Assembly (NCBI GenBank): GCA_043228905.1
Contig: JBHGNT010000001.1
Location: forward strand, 18,538,001 to 18,602,000
DNA: 64,000 nt
Reading direction: 5' to 3'
Origin: Azolla caroliniana
Lineage: Eukaryota > Polypodiophyta
The notes below the pieces were generated by a model. That model was not told the origin of the DNA. It searched no databases and was given only the letters and a program-made list of their open reading frames with translations. Position numbers and translations under genes: made by a program. Shown here piece after piece: positions 1 through 9,434 of this stretch (its first letter is position 1; each line of letters opens with the position of its first letter).

Positions 1-2943
1 CGACCTTATGATTGTCCTATTGATCTTCAGCCAGGAAAAGATCCACCGTGGGGACCCATTTATAGTTTATCACCTATAGAGCTCAAGGTTCTTCACGACT
101 ATATCGATGAAAATTTAGCTACTGGATTTATTCGTCATTCCAAATCTCCTGCTAGCGCACCAATATTTTTTGTCAAGAAGAAAGATGGATCGCTTCGTTT
201 GGTCGTAGATTATTGAGGATTAAACAAAATCACAATTCGAAACAAGTATGCCTTGCCTTTAATACCAACACTTTTGGAGCGGTTGAGTGGAGCCAAATAC
301 TTTACAAAGATCGATCTTAGAGGTGCTTATAATCTAGTTCGAATTCGTCTGGATGATGAATGGAAAACTACATTTCGCACTCGATATGGGCATTTTGAGT
401 ATACAGTTATGCCATTCGGTCTTACAAATGCTCCTGCGGTTTTTCAGCATATGGCCAATGATATTTTCCGAGACTTCTTGGATATATTCACCATCATTTA
501 TTTGGATGATATCTTGATATTTTCCAAGACTCAAGAAGAGCATGATGAGCATGTACACCAAGTTCTACAATGATTACAAGAATATGGTCTCTATGCTAAA
601 CTCAAGAAATGTAGTTTTGATCGCAACCAAGTGGAATTCCTAGGATACATAGTATCACCAGAAGGAATATCTATGGATCAAGCAAAGGTGCAAACAATTC
701 TAGAGTGGGAAACACCACAATCTGTGCGTGATGTCCAGTGTTTCTTGGGATTTGCGAATTTTTATCGCAAATTCATCAGGAACTACTCAAAGAAGGTGTT
801 GCCTCTTACTCAATTAACACATAAAAACCAACCATTCATATGGAATTCTAGTGTTGTTGAGGCATTCGAAAGCCTAAAACATGCATTCACATCAGCTCCT
901 ATTTTGATCCATGTTGACCAAGACAAGCCTTTTATTTTGGAAGCTGATGCATCAGATTTTGCACTCGGGAGTGTCCTGTCACAACCCAAAGAAAATGGGC
1001 TATTATATCCAGTTGCTTTTCATTCGCGAAAATTTGAAGCCGCGGAAATTAATTATGAGATTCACGACAAGGAGCTTTTGGCTATTGTCGACTCTTTTGA
1101 GCATTGGCGCCACTTCTTGGAAGGTTCTCCCCATCAAATCATTGTCTATAATGATCACAAGAACCTAACGTATTTCCAAAATGCTCGAGTCTTAAATCGT
1201 CGACAGGCACGTTGGGCACAATTTCTTACACGCTTTGATTTCTTGATTGTGTATCGCCCCGCAATACACCAGGGAAAGGCAGATGCGCTATCTCGGCGTT
1301 CATACATGGCACCCTGTTTAGGGGAACCTACTTTTGATCATGAAAAGCAGATCCTCCTTGGTCCTGATCATTTACAAGTGATGGTCACTAATGCTTTTAA
1401 GACACCTACGGACTCGATACTTATAAGTACGATTCGTACTGATCTTGAAGCAGATGAATTTGCCCAAGATGTCTTGAATCATATTATTCTAGATCGTGCT
1501 TCTTGTTCAAGGTCGATGAATTCTCATAAAGATTATAATCAGTTCAGTTGGCATGATAATTTACTTTTTCGAAATAATTTTCTTTATGTCCCTGATGGCC
1601 GCTCTCGACTCCTTATTTTACAACATTGCCATGACATGCCAATGGCTGGACATTTTGGAGTTCACAAAACATTGGAATTAGTTTCTAGAAATTATTGGTG
1701 GCCGCATCTTCGTAATTATGTTGAAAACTACATTCGTAGTTGTGATGCATGTTGTCGGTCCAAGTGTCCTCGACATCGACCATATGGTTTACTCCAACCC
1801 TTACCAGTTCCTGATGGTCCTTGGAAGTCTCTATCTATGGATTTCATTACTGATCTTCCATCTTCCAAAGGTTTTGATTCCATCCTGACTGTTGTAGATC
1901 GGTTCACAAAGATGGCACATTTTCTACCATGCACAAAGACTATTAATAGTCAAGAGACAGCAGATTTGGTTATGCGTGAAGTGTTTCGGCATCATGGTCT
2001 TCCTGATGACATCATTAGTGATCAAGGACCACAATTTATCTCAACATTTTGGAAACACTTGTTTGGGCTCCTCCAAATTGATTGTAAACTCTCGTCAAGC
2101 TATCACCCAGAGACTGATGGTCAAACCGAGCGTACCAATCAAACCGTGGAACAATACCTTCGTTGCTTCATCAATTATCAATAAGATGATTGGGTAGATT
2201 ATTTACATTTTGTGGAGTTTTCTTACAACAATTCAGTTCATTCTTCTACCAAAATTATTCCCTTCTTTGCCAACACGGGTGTTCATCCCCGTTGGACAAT
2301 TCTTGATCATCCAAGAATCTCGAAAAACCCCGCTGCGGAGGATCGCCTAAGTCATATCCAAGAAATTCATATTGCTCTTTCTCATCATTTACATCACGCT
2401 CAAGCCACCCATAAGAAATTTGCAGATCGCCATCAACTTAACTCATCACCGAAAAAACCCAAATTTCAAGTTGGAGACCGTGTATGGCTCTTACGACGTA
2501 ATGTGAAGACCACTAGGCCTTGTAACAACCTAGCTTATCAACGCCTTGGTCCATATTTAATCACTAAATAGATCAATGGAGTTGCTTTTCAACTCGATCT
2601 CCCTCCTCATATGTGTCTTCACCCAGTGTTCTGTGTCTCACTCTTGGAACCTTATACTTCAAACTCTATTCCAGATCGCGTTGTTCCCCCTCCCCCTTCT
2701 ATTGAGCTTTGATGAAGGCCCTGAATATGAAGTAAAATCCATTTTGGACTCCAAAGTTGTGAAGAACAAATTTTATTACTTTGTTGATTGGCTGGGTTAT
2801 ACACCTACGGATCAAACGTGGGAGCCAGCTGAAAATCTCAATAATACCAAAGAACTGGTAGCTGAATTTCATCAACGATATCCAAATAAGCCAACTCCTA
2901 GTTCATGCATTGCGACTCGTGGAACTCGTCGTCAAAGGAAGGG
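1..2943 (+). pseudogene. Gypsy pol: RT, RNase H, integrase, chromodomain (broken)
   Basis: Reading frame 1 gives a gypsy pol running from the RT fingers ([14 protein letters not shown] near 170-213) through the RT active site YLDDIL near 499-516. RNase H follows (LEADASDFALGS near 940, DALSRR near 1283). The integrase has an HHCC finger (HCHDMPMAGH near 1624, CDACC near 1741) and a core with ITDLP, SDQGPQF and TDGQTER. All catalytic acids I looked for are present. It is broken by in-frame stops at 214-216, 571-573, 2182-2184 and 2569-2571. A frameshift near 2710 puts the chromodomain (EYEVKSILDSK to WEPAENL, about 2725-2850) in frame 2. Each of the four stops is one C-to-T change from an expected Arg or Gln codon. 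The reading assumes a single ancestral frame. Confidence 0.9.
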
Positions 2944-2946
2944 GAT
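2935..2946 (+). promoter_or_regulatory. Polypurine tract of the chromovirus
   Basis: The purine run AAGGAAGGGGA directly precedes the LTR start. In LTR retrotransposons this tract resists RNase H and primes plus-strand DNA synthesis. Confidence 0.7.
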
Positions 2947-2948
2947 AA

Positions 2949-3437
2949 TGTCATGAACATATACCAAAACTCCAAGACTTGTAATAAAGATTCGAACCCA
3001 TGACCTCGTCAAAGATAATATGTAGCTTCAACCATTAGGATACATCATATTACATTTATTGAATTGTAAATTCTTATATTAGATCATGAAGAAATATATC
3101 TAATAGTGTGAAACATTGCCACCGCATAGGCTAACGCATGATTACCAAGTGTCATGCTTGCATGAATGCCAAGTGGCATGCTTGCATGAATGACAAATGG
3201 CGAGCATGCGTGCCTATGAGGTGGCGAGCATGCATGTATCCAAAGCATGCTATATAAACATATAGCGAACTATTGATGAACCATTCCGGTTCAACGCCAG
3301 TCTTCGGCGTACTCTTGTAACCATTGTTCTCATTGCTAATACATTTTCAATATCTTATTTCTCTCTCATTCCTCTCTTATTTTCTATTTCTCATTCTTTT
3401 CTTCATGTTAAACTTGTCTTTGGCTACGGCCCTGACA
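2949..3437 (+). repeat. 3' LTR of the chromovirus
   Basis: The LTR begins TGTCATGAAC and ends CCCTGACA, so its termini form the inverted repeat TGTCA/TGACA. It lies two bases after a purine-rich tract. A TATA box (TATATAAA) is at 3251. Between 3150 and 3240 there is a short motif repeated in variants around GCATGCTTGCATGAATG. It ends at the junction with an unrelated gypsy RNase H fragment. Confidence 0.82.
2986..3048 (-). other. tRNA-like Pol III A/B-box segment inside LTR
   Basis: On the minus strand this stretch reads like the body of a tRNA. An A-box-like TATCCTAATGG (10 of 11 to TRGYNNARNNG) is followed after 33 bases by a B-box-like GGTTCGAATC. The spacing is that of a tRNA. I could not fold a full cloverleaf by eye, and no CCA-adjacent acceptor stem is evident, so this is not called a tRNA gene. 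A similar arrangement occurs in the LTRs of the gypsy element at 15676-23070. Confidence 0.5.
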
Positions 3438-3905
3438 GCTACACCACTGCATGCCACGGTACATCGGACACCATTCCGATGGATGGACACAGAAGACCAG
3501 GCTTACCGGGCACTAAAAGTATTGTTGTCACAAGCGCCGGTGGTGCAACCTCCGGATTGGTCCAAAGAGTTCCATGTGTTCGTTGATGCATCCGACATCG
3601 CAATCGGGAGCGCACTGATGCAACTGATAAAACCGAAATGGTTACTGGCCAGTCTATTATGCCAGCTGAAAGTTGTCTCAAGCGGAATGGAATTATTCCA
3701 CAACGGAAAGGGAGGCCTTGGGTATGATCTACAGTGTCACCAAGTTTCGACACTATCTGTTGGGAAGGAAATTTTCCTTTCACGTAGATCATTCGGCGCT
3801 TCTTTATTTGGTGTCCAAAGCATCACTCACCGGTAAGCTAGCCTGGTGGACGTTACTATTGCAAGAATTCGAGTTCGAGATATTCCACGAGTTCGAGAAT
3901 CCGGA
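3438..3905 (+). pseudogene. Gypsy RNase H fragment, second lineage
   Basis: This fragment encodes the RT-RNase H region of a gypsy pol different from the preceding chromovirus. It reads TPFRW, then VLLSQAPVVQPPDW, then the RNase H core FHVFVDASDIAIGSAL near 3569-3616. After a frameshift near 3640-3670 it continues SQAEWNYSTTEREALGMIYS, KFRHYLLGRKFSFHVDHSAL and LLQEFEFEIFH, to about 3890. The catalytic D, E and D of RNase H are all visible. The expected terminal ADYLSR motif is absent because the frame runs into unrelated sequence. It is an isolated remnant. Confidence 0.82.
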
Positions 3906-4195
3906 CCGGTTCCGAACACGTGCCGGTTGGCACCGTTTTGTACGCAGCATCGGTGACCTATATAAAGGCCCGGTTACAATGTAAAACCTTAACGGAGAAT
4001 TAATATAAGCTTCTTGTTTTATCTTCACATATTGATTACCGTTCTGTATTAATTGTTATATCTTACGCATGTATTAAGTGAATGCCTTATTGCTAAGTAG
4101 CCAATTAAGTCGAATTAATCGTTGTGTCTTAAGTTATCTCGCCATAACACCCTTTGGTGAAGTGTCTTCTGGAGACACCCTGTGTTAGGCCATTG
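3906..4195 (+). repeat. Probable LTR remnant after RNase H fragment
   Basis: No coding frame is recognisable. A TATA-like CTATATAAAGG is at 3958, followed by AT-rich sequence and then GGAGACACCCTGTGTTAGG near 4171. This would suit an LTR of the preceding gypsy remnant joined by a deletion, but I see no second copy to prove it. Confidence 0.3.
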
Positions 4196-4522
4196 TCCGG
4201 CCCTAAGGATTAACAAACCATGGGCAACAAATTTTCACTATATATATAAGAGGAAAAGCAGATTACAAGACTCTGTAGAACAGAGTATCCACCACTTAGG
4301 GTTTTCATGGCAAGTATCACTACTATGTCTTCCTTCACTCTCACTCTTGTCTCCTTCGTACTCTATATATACACACTATATGTCTGCTCTACTATGTTCG
4401 ACACCCTTCCACTTAAAGTTTGTTGTAGGTCCACATATTTAAAGTTTGTCGACTTGATTTTGACAGTCAATTCTCCCAATTGACAACCGACTTCTCCCAT
4501 TAGGAGGGACAGAATCCTAACA
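4196..4522 (-). repeat. Probable minus-strand LTR fragment
   Basis: The right edge reads CCTAACA, so the minus strand begins TGTTAGGATTC, a usual LTR start. The motif CCGACTTCTCCC plus ATTGACA near 4467-4500 resembles the LTR scrap at 55860-55910 (TTCGACTTCTCC, ATTGACT). The sequence to its right resumes immediately as gypsy coding sequence. The left edge is not determined. Confidence 0.35.
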
Positions 4523-5860
4523 AATACTTCCTTAAAGATGGATACCTTTGGGAACACCCAAAGAAATAGAAAGGAACTCCATTGCATGTTGTATGTAAGA
4601 AAGAAGAGCAACAGACACTTTTAATTGAGTTCAACGATAATGCTCGGGCAGAGCATCGAGGAATATGGGTGACTTTCACAAAGTTAAAAGAAAGGTATTG
4701 GTGGCCAAGATTCTACAAAGATGTGTCAAGTTATGTCGAGACATGCAAAGAATGTCGGATTTACTCGATGGATACCTTTGGAAGCACCCAAAGAAACAGA
4801 AAGGAACTCCATTGCGTGTTGTATGCAAGAAAGAAGAGCAACAGACACTTTTAACTGAGTTCAACGATAGTGCTTGGGCAGAGCATCAAGGAATATGGGC
4901 GACTATCGCAAAGTTAAAAGAAAGGTATTGTTGGCCAAGATTCTACAAAGATGTGTCAAGTTATGTTAAGAAATGCAAAGAATGTCGGATTTACTCGAAT
5001 ATTCACCATGGAGATGAGCTTCACTCCACCTATTCGTTATCGATACACTACAAATGGATGGTAGACAATGTAATGAGGCCATTAGGACTATGGCAGATGA
5101 GATACCTTGTCTTAACAAGAGAGGATCTCACAAATCAAGTGAAGGGTCATGCATTGAGAAATAAAACGACATCAGTAGTATGTCGATTTCTTCTAGAAGA
5201 TGTCATATGTAAATATGGATGTGTCAGGAAGATAGTAGCAAATAGAGGCAAGTTGAATGTTAATGAATCCAAAGAGTTCTTTTCAAGAATCAGGGTCAAG
5301 CTATCACTTACTAAAGCTTACAACCCAAAGGCGAATGGGAAAGTACAACGGGGTCACTGACCTATTGTGAAGGCATTAGTAAAGTCTTGTGTTGGGAAGC
5401 TATGCGAATGGCCTAAATTGCTACCATATGTGTTGTGGGTTGATAGGACAACACACAACATCATCACTCGGTTTATTCCAACAGAGCTCACTATCGGTAC
5501 GAAACCTGCATGCCAATAGAGAAAAACATCCTTTCATGGGCCGCTTTACCATGGTAAGATGGAATGAGTAGAGAAGACTCGCTAGCCACAAGGATCCGAT
5601 TACTAGAGCAAAGACCTGAAGATGTCGAAATGGCAATCGACCGCGTAAAGAAAGTTCAACCAAAGAACAAAGAAGCTTTCTATAAAAAACACCAACTTTG
5701 CCCAAAGAAGAAAGAAGAAGGCGATTGGGTTTTAGTCTATGATGGTAGCTTGGACCATATGTACTAAAGACAGTAGAAGATAATGCCACTTATCAGTTTA
5801 TGGAGTTAGATGGTACTTATCTTGTTGTACCTATTGCAGGGAAAAAGACTTAAAATCTTT
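4523..5860 (+). pseudogene. Gypsy integrase remnant with duplicated zinc-finger block
   Basis: The coding content matches the pol of the gypsy element at 18747-22214, from the linker before the integrase finger to the C-terminal region. Readable stretches are TPLRVVCKKEEQQ, CKECRIYS, WMVDNVM, the core LTREDLTNQVKGHALRNK and VANRGKLN, and the segment around AYNPKANGKVQRGH. The second catalytic Asp is changed (ADRG in the relative, ANRG here), and the Glu position reads Q. From about 5358 it is broken by many stops, although RPEDVEMAI and EEGDWVLVYD remain recognisable to about 5740. The N-terminal finger block is present twice in tandem, out of frame. Confidence 0.85.
4538..4997 (+). repeat. 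Tandem duplication, 2 x 230 bp, of integrase finger
   Basis: Units 4538-4767 and 4768-4997 are near-identical; both start ATGGATACCTTTGG and end near ATTTACTCG. The period of 230 is not a multiple of 3, so the copies lie in different frames. Differences are scattered single bases. Confidence 0.88.
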
Positions 5861-6069
5861 AAGGAAAGAGAAATGGCAAGTGTTTACATAGAGTTACTAA
5901 ACATCAACAAAGATGAGGAATGACAAGAAACCCTACCACCATTGGCACATGTTGAATGAGCAAGCTCAACATGGGCCAGACTAGTTGGACAATCAAGTAA
6001 GCTAGAACAAAATCAACTCGGTTGGCTAGGGCCCACTTAGGGTGACAAACCTAAGCTTCGGACAGGGTT
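5861..6069. other. No recognised feature
   Basis: This is unassigned sequence between the gypsy integrase remnant and a copia LTR scrap. I see no coding similarity. Confidence 0.4.
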
Positions 6070-6235
6070 CCGGACCGGATACCAGATTGGCTGAAGAAGC
6101 CGGATATCGGAACATCACACGTGCCAATTAGACCTATTCTTGTAAATAGGCCTAACATAGGTAGTTGGTGTCAAAGGATCTTTTAAGAGCGTTGAAGTAC
6201 ATGTCAGTACTTCCTGACAGAGCTCAATTGAGACA
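6070..6235 (+). repeat. Copia LTR fragment with GAAGTAC palindrome
   Basis: The stretch is homologous to the reverse complement of 55740-55880. It shares a CCTATT..AAATAGG motif, TAGGTAGTTGGTGTCA, and the palindrome GAAGTAC-atgtca-GTACTTC at 6194-6213. It is fused almost directly to the end of a copia gag region, so the LTR end, primer site and most of gag are deleted. Confidence 0.6.
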
Positions 6236-7670
6236 GGGTGATGCAGATAGGTGTCACCGATCACACTATGCCGAAAAAGGAGATCGAGACGAAATGGACC
6301 CCGCACTTGTGATGAAGCACAAGGAAAACCAGATGGGAGTACGTACCACGAAGCCGGAGGAGGTCTAGTACGTAGATTCCAAAGCGTCAAATCATATGAT
6401 GAACCATGTTGAATGGTTCTCAAGCATGGAAAAACCGAAACTACCGGGAGTTGTCAAGACCAGCGACAACACCGTGCACCCCATCAAACACGTGGGCAAT
6501 GTACCGCTCAGCCATGTTGGACAAAAAGGCCTGATGCGGAATGTGCTGCATGTCCCGACTATTGCAAAGAACTTGGTTTCTATCAGAAAAATTGTTGATT
6601 AGGGCATGCGGGTCCGATTTAATCACCACGGTTATTTCATCGAGGATGAGGGTCGGCTGATAGCGTGAGGGCGTAGAGATGCGAGGATATTTATCCTCAA
6701 AACAAATGATGTTGGTGCCACGAAGTTTGTGAAAGGACGAAAGGTCAAATCTGACTTCGACCTATGGCACAAGCGGATCAACCACATCAATTATTAGAAG
6801 CTTCAAGAACTTTAGTTGAAACAGGTGGTTTCCAGACTGCCACAGTTCAGTGGCCGGAGGGCCAAGATATGTGAAGCATGTCAACTTTGGAAGCAACATA
6901 GGCTCCCATTCCCCAACGAAAAGAATCGGAGCCAGAATCGGCTTGACTTAATCCACACAGATGTATGGGGGCCGACAAGTTGTGTAAGCATGGGATGGAG
7001 TCAATACTTTGTGTCCTTCATCACGACTTCAGCCAACACACTTGGGTATTACCTCATAGAGAAGAAGAGCAAAGTCTTCTCCTGTTTCCGGGATCTAAAA
7101 AGCTTAGTTGAAAGGGAAACATAGAGGAAAATCAAGTGTCTACGGTTGGATGGCGAAAAAGAAATTATACTTTTCCAGCCAGTTCACAAGTTACCTACAA
7201 CAGAAGGGAATCCGGAGGGAGTTCTCTGGTAGATACACATCGGAGGAGAAAACCGTGGCCATGAGACAGAACCGAACTCTAGAAGTTGCCAGGGCAATGC
7301 TAGAGGAGAAGAGCATGCCAAACTCTATTGAGCCTACGTTATCCGGACAGCCGTTTATATATAGAATCGGATCTCTGCTCCCGAAGCAAAGGTGTCACCG
7401 CACGAGCTCTATTTCGGGCGAAAGCCGAATTTGACACATCTCAAGGTGTTCAATAGAATCCCATATGTGTATATACCGGATGAGAGACGAAGGAAGTTGG
7501 ATGCCAAGTCAGAGAAATGTATTTTGGTCGGCTACTCACCCGAGCAGAAGAGGTAGAAGTCCTACAACCCCCCGTCAAAGGAAGTGTGAGTAAGTTGTGA
7601 TGGCGTCTTTGACAAATCAACATCTTGGTATTCTCTTCCATCTCCGACCCCTGAAGACTCCTATTGGCCG
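6236..7670 (+). pseudogene. Copia gag-protease-integrase remnant
   Basis: This is a degraded copy of the same copia lineage as those at 12535-24965 and 40476-47593. Order is the gag end (DPALVMKHK), a protease region reading YVDSKASNHM where relatives have YVDSGSSNHM, GAG-pre-integrase (ICEACQLWKQHRLPFP), the integrase core (LDLIHTDVWGP), then KVFNRIPYVYIPDERRRKLDAKSEKCILVGYS near 7450-7540. Frames are broken by many stops and by a shift near 7110. RT and RNase H are absent. The protease loop has lost its Gly and a stop lies just before it, so it is non-functional. Confidence 0.85.
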
Positions 7671-7865
7671 GTTTGGACGACCAAGTGTGGAAGGGGCGGA
7701 AAATGGCTACGAGTCGAATTAGTAGTGGGTAGGACCAAACGACGCAATAAAGAATCGAGAGTAGGAAATAGTGGATAGAAAAATAGTAAAGTATTGAATA
7801 TGCAACGGTTCACAAAAAGTCATAACCGTCCATGAGCTCTATAAAAAGGGCCATGGAAAGCTTGT
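7671..7865. other. No recognised feature
   Basis: Unassigned sequence between the copia remnant and the LINE. A CTCTATAAAAAGG at 7839 resembles a TATA box but no second LTR copy was found. Confidence 0.35.
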
Positions 7866-8530
7866 GAATGTTGGCCATGAGAGGACAGGTTTTGTATTTT
7901 GCCAAATATGTGCAAAACCCTCAATTGGCGGAAACAATATTGAGGGGGTTAGAGGATGCAAGTTGTTTAGTGGTTCCATATTTGGATGCAATGAGTTGCA
8001 AGCATGTTGTATTGGATGTACCTTCAAATATATTGTTTGATTTTGGATATGTTTATATTCATGAAGATGAGGTACCAGAAAGCCAAGCCAAGGCTCGGGC
8101 CCATCATCATTGGCGATTCATTAAAAATGGTGATTATGGGAGATGGGAGGGGCGTAAGCTCCATGGAACCATCCTCTAAGACTCGTAGGCTCGGGTCTGG
8201 TTCGGCCTCTAACATTTGTTAATGAGGCTCCTCGCGTGGAATGTTCAAGGCTTGGGAAGCCCCTTGTACCGAAGATATAGAGGTAGGTTCAGGCAAGCAT
8301 TACAAAAGTCTCTTATGATGTTTCAAGAACATCATTTGAACAAGCAAAGAATAAGGAACTATGGCATTATATTGCCTGGTAGTTGGGAGATGTTTTGGTC
8401 CCCGGGTATTGGCACTAGTGGTACACAAGGCGGGGTGTGTATGGCAAAGAGATCATTGTACCAGGAAGAGCACAATATATTGTATTAAAAAATTTGCATA
8501 CAACTTGGGGTTACTTGAATATTTATGCAT
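7866..8530 (+). pseudogene. LINE endonuclease N-terminus and preceding ORF
   Basis: From 8219 the frame reads MRLLAWNVQGLGSPLYRR, the start of the apurinic-type endonuclease of plant LINEs (the WN motif binds metal). It continues FQEHHLNKQRI and GTQGGVCMAK, then LGVT and IYA before being cut at 8530. Upstream, 7877-8178 is an open frame (VLDVPSNILFDFGYVYIHEDE, HHHWRFIKNGDYGRW) in the position of the first LINE ORF; I cannot match it confidently to the ORF1 family. Stops at 8179 and 8486-8488 show it is dead. Confidence 0.78.
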
Positions 8531-9434
8531 TGTCGCGGAATCCACGCGGCCCTCCTGTCTGTATATACTAGGGCCTCAAAAGAAGCATGGAGCATGGCCG
8601 GTCAACCGCGCCCGCGCTCACGGACACACACACATACACACTGGCTACGATCGGCGCCTTTGCACCAACTCACTACGCACGCACCCGCACTTAGATACCT
8701 AGACACCTACGCCACCTCCCGGGACAAACGCACTCACATACGTACGCGGCATTTGACGCAACACCGGCTCCACACAGTCCGAACAACGACCTCTCGTCGC
8801 TAAGCCGCCAGTCAGGAGCACACGGGCTCGCCATAGCGAGTGGGGTCTTGCATGGTGGAGAGGGGTTTTCTACACAGAACCTTCGAGCACACGGGCTCGA
8901 CCTTAGCAACAACGCGGGATAATAGGGACACACACACAGAGATGCGGGGTGGAGAAGCAACCAAACAAAGAGAAAGAGAGAGAGAAGACAATCTATGTAT
9001 TGTTAGCCGCAACGAATACACACACTCACTCACACACAACAAATGAAGCCCTAGCAAGAAACAAAAATAGAAACATAAACGTACTTCGAGGAATAGAAAG
9101 GAAGAAACCCAACACAAGAGGAAAATACAATATTATTATGAAGGAAACCCAAAATGGAACCCGTAGAGGGGAACCTATGGAACCTCAAAAATGAGGAACC
9201 CTTTTACAAAGGACATTCCCTTCCTTTTATAGAACAAGGATAGGGATGCGTAATAATGTGGGATAAATCCCACTTTACATGCCGGATTCTCTGTCCCAAA
9301 TTAATTATTGTTCGGTGCCATAAAGATGCCCCTATCTTAACACATTTTATACAAGGGTAAGTGCACATGATACACTCCACCGATGCCATTAACTTCCCCG
9401 GGTTTTCTCACTATGGTCGTGAATCTTCACGACA
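8531..9434 (-). repeat. 3' LTR of gag-only element
   Basis: Homologous to 11473-12525, including CCTCCTGTCTGTATATAC, the GA-rich tract near 8963-8991, and GGTCGTGAATCTTCACGACA at the right edge. Relative to the other copy it lacks roughly 160 bp after its first dozen bases. A minus-strand TATA (CTATAAAAGG) lies at about 9219-9229. Confidence 0.8.

Larger units (their letters stand above)
1..3437 (+). mobile_element. Ty3/gypsy chromovirus, 3' part with 3' LTR
   Basis: The window opens inside the polyprotein of a Ty3/gypsy retrotransposon. Order on the plus strand is reverse transcriptase, RNase H, integrase, chromodomain, a purine-rich tract around 2935-2946, then a 489-bp LTR. This domain order is that of plant chromoviruses. 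The 5' LTR, gag and protease lie outside the window. Immediately after the LTR the sequence continues as RNase H of a different gypsy lineage, so this element probably inserted into that one; the target-site repeat cannot be checked because the left flank is missing. Confidence 0.88.

Noticed and set aside
2986-3048. A functional tRNA gene
   Set aside because: A and B boxes are present but I could not pair an acceptor stem or find a convincing anticodon arm; it is reported only as tRNA-like.
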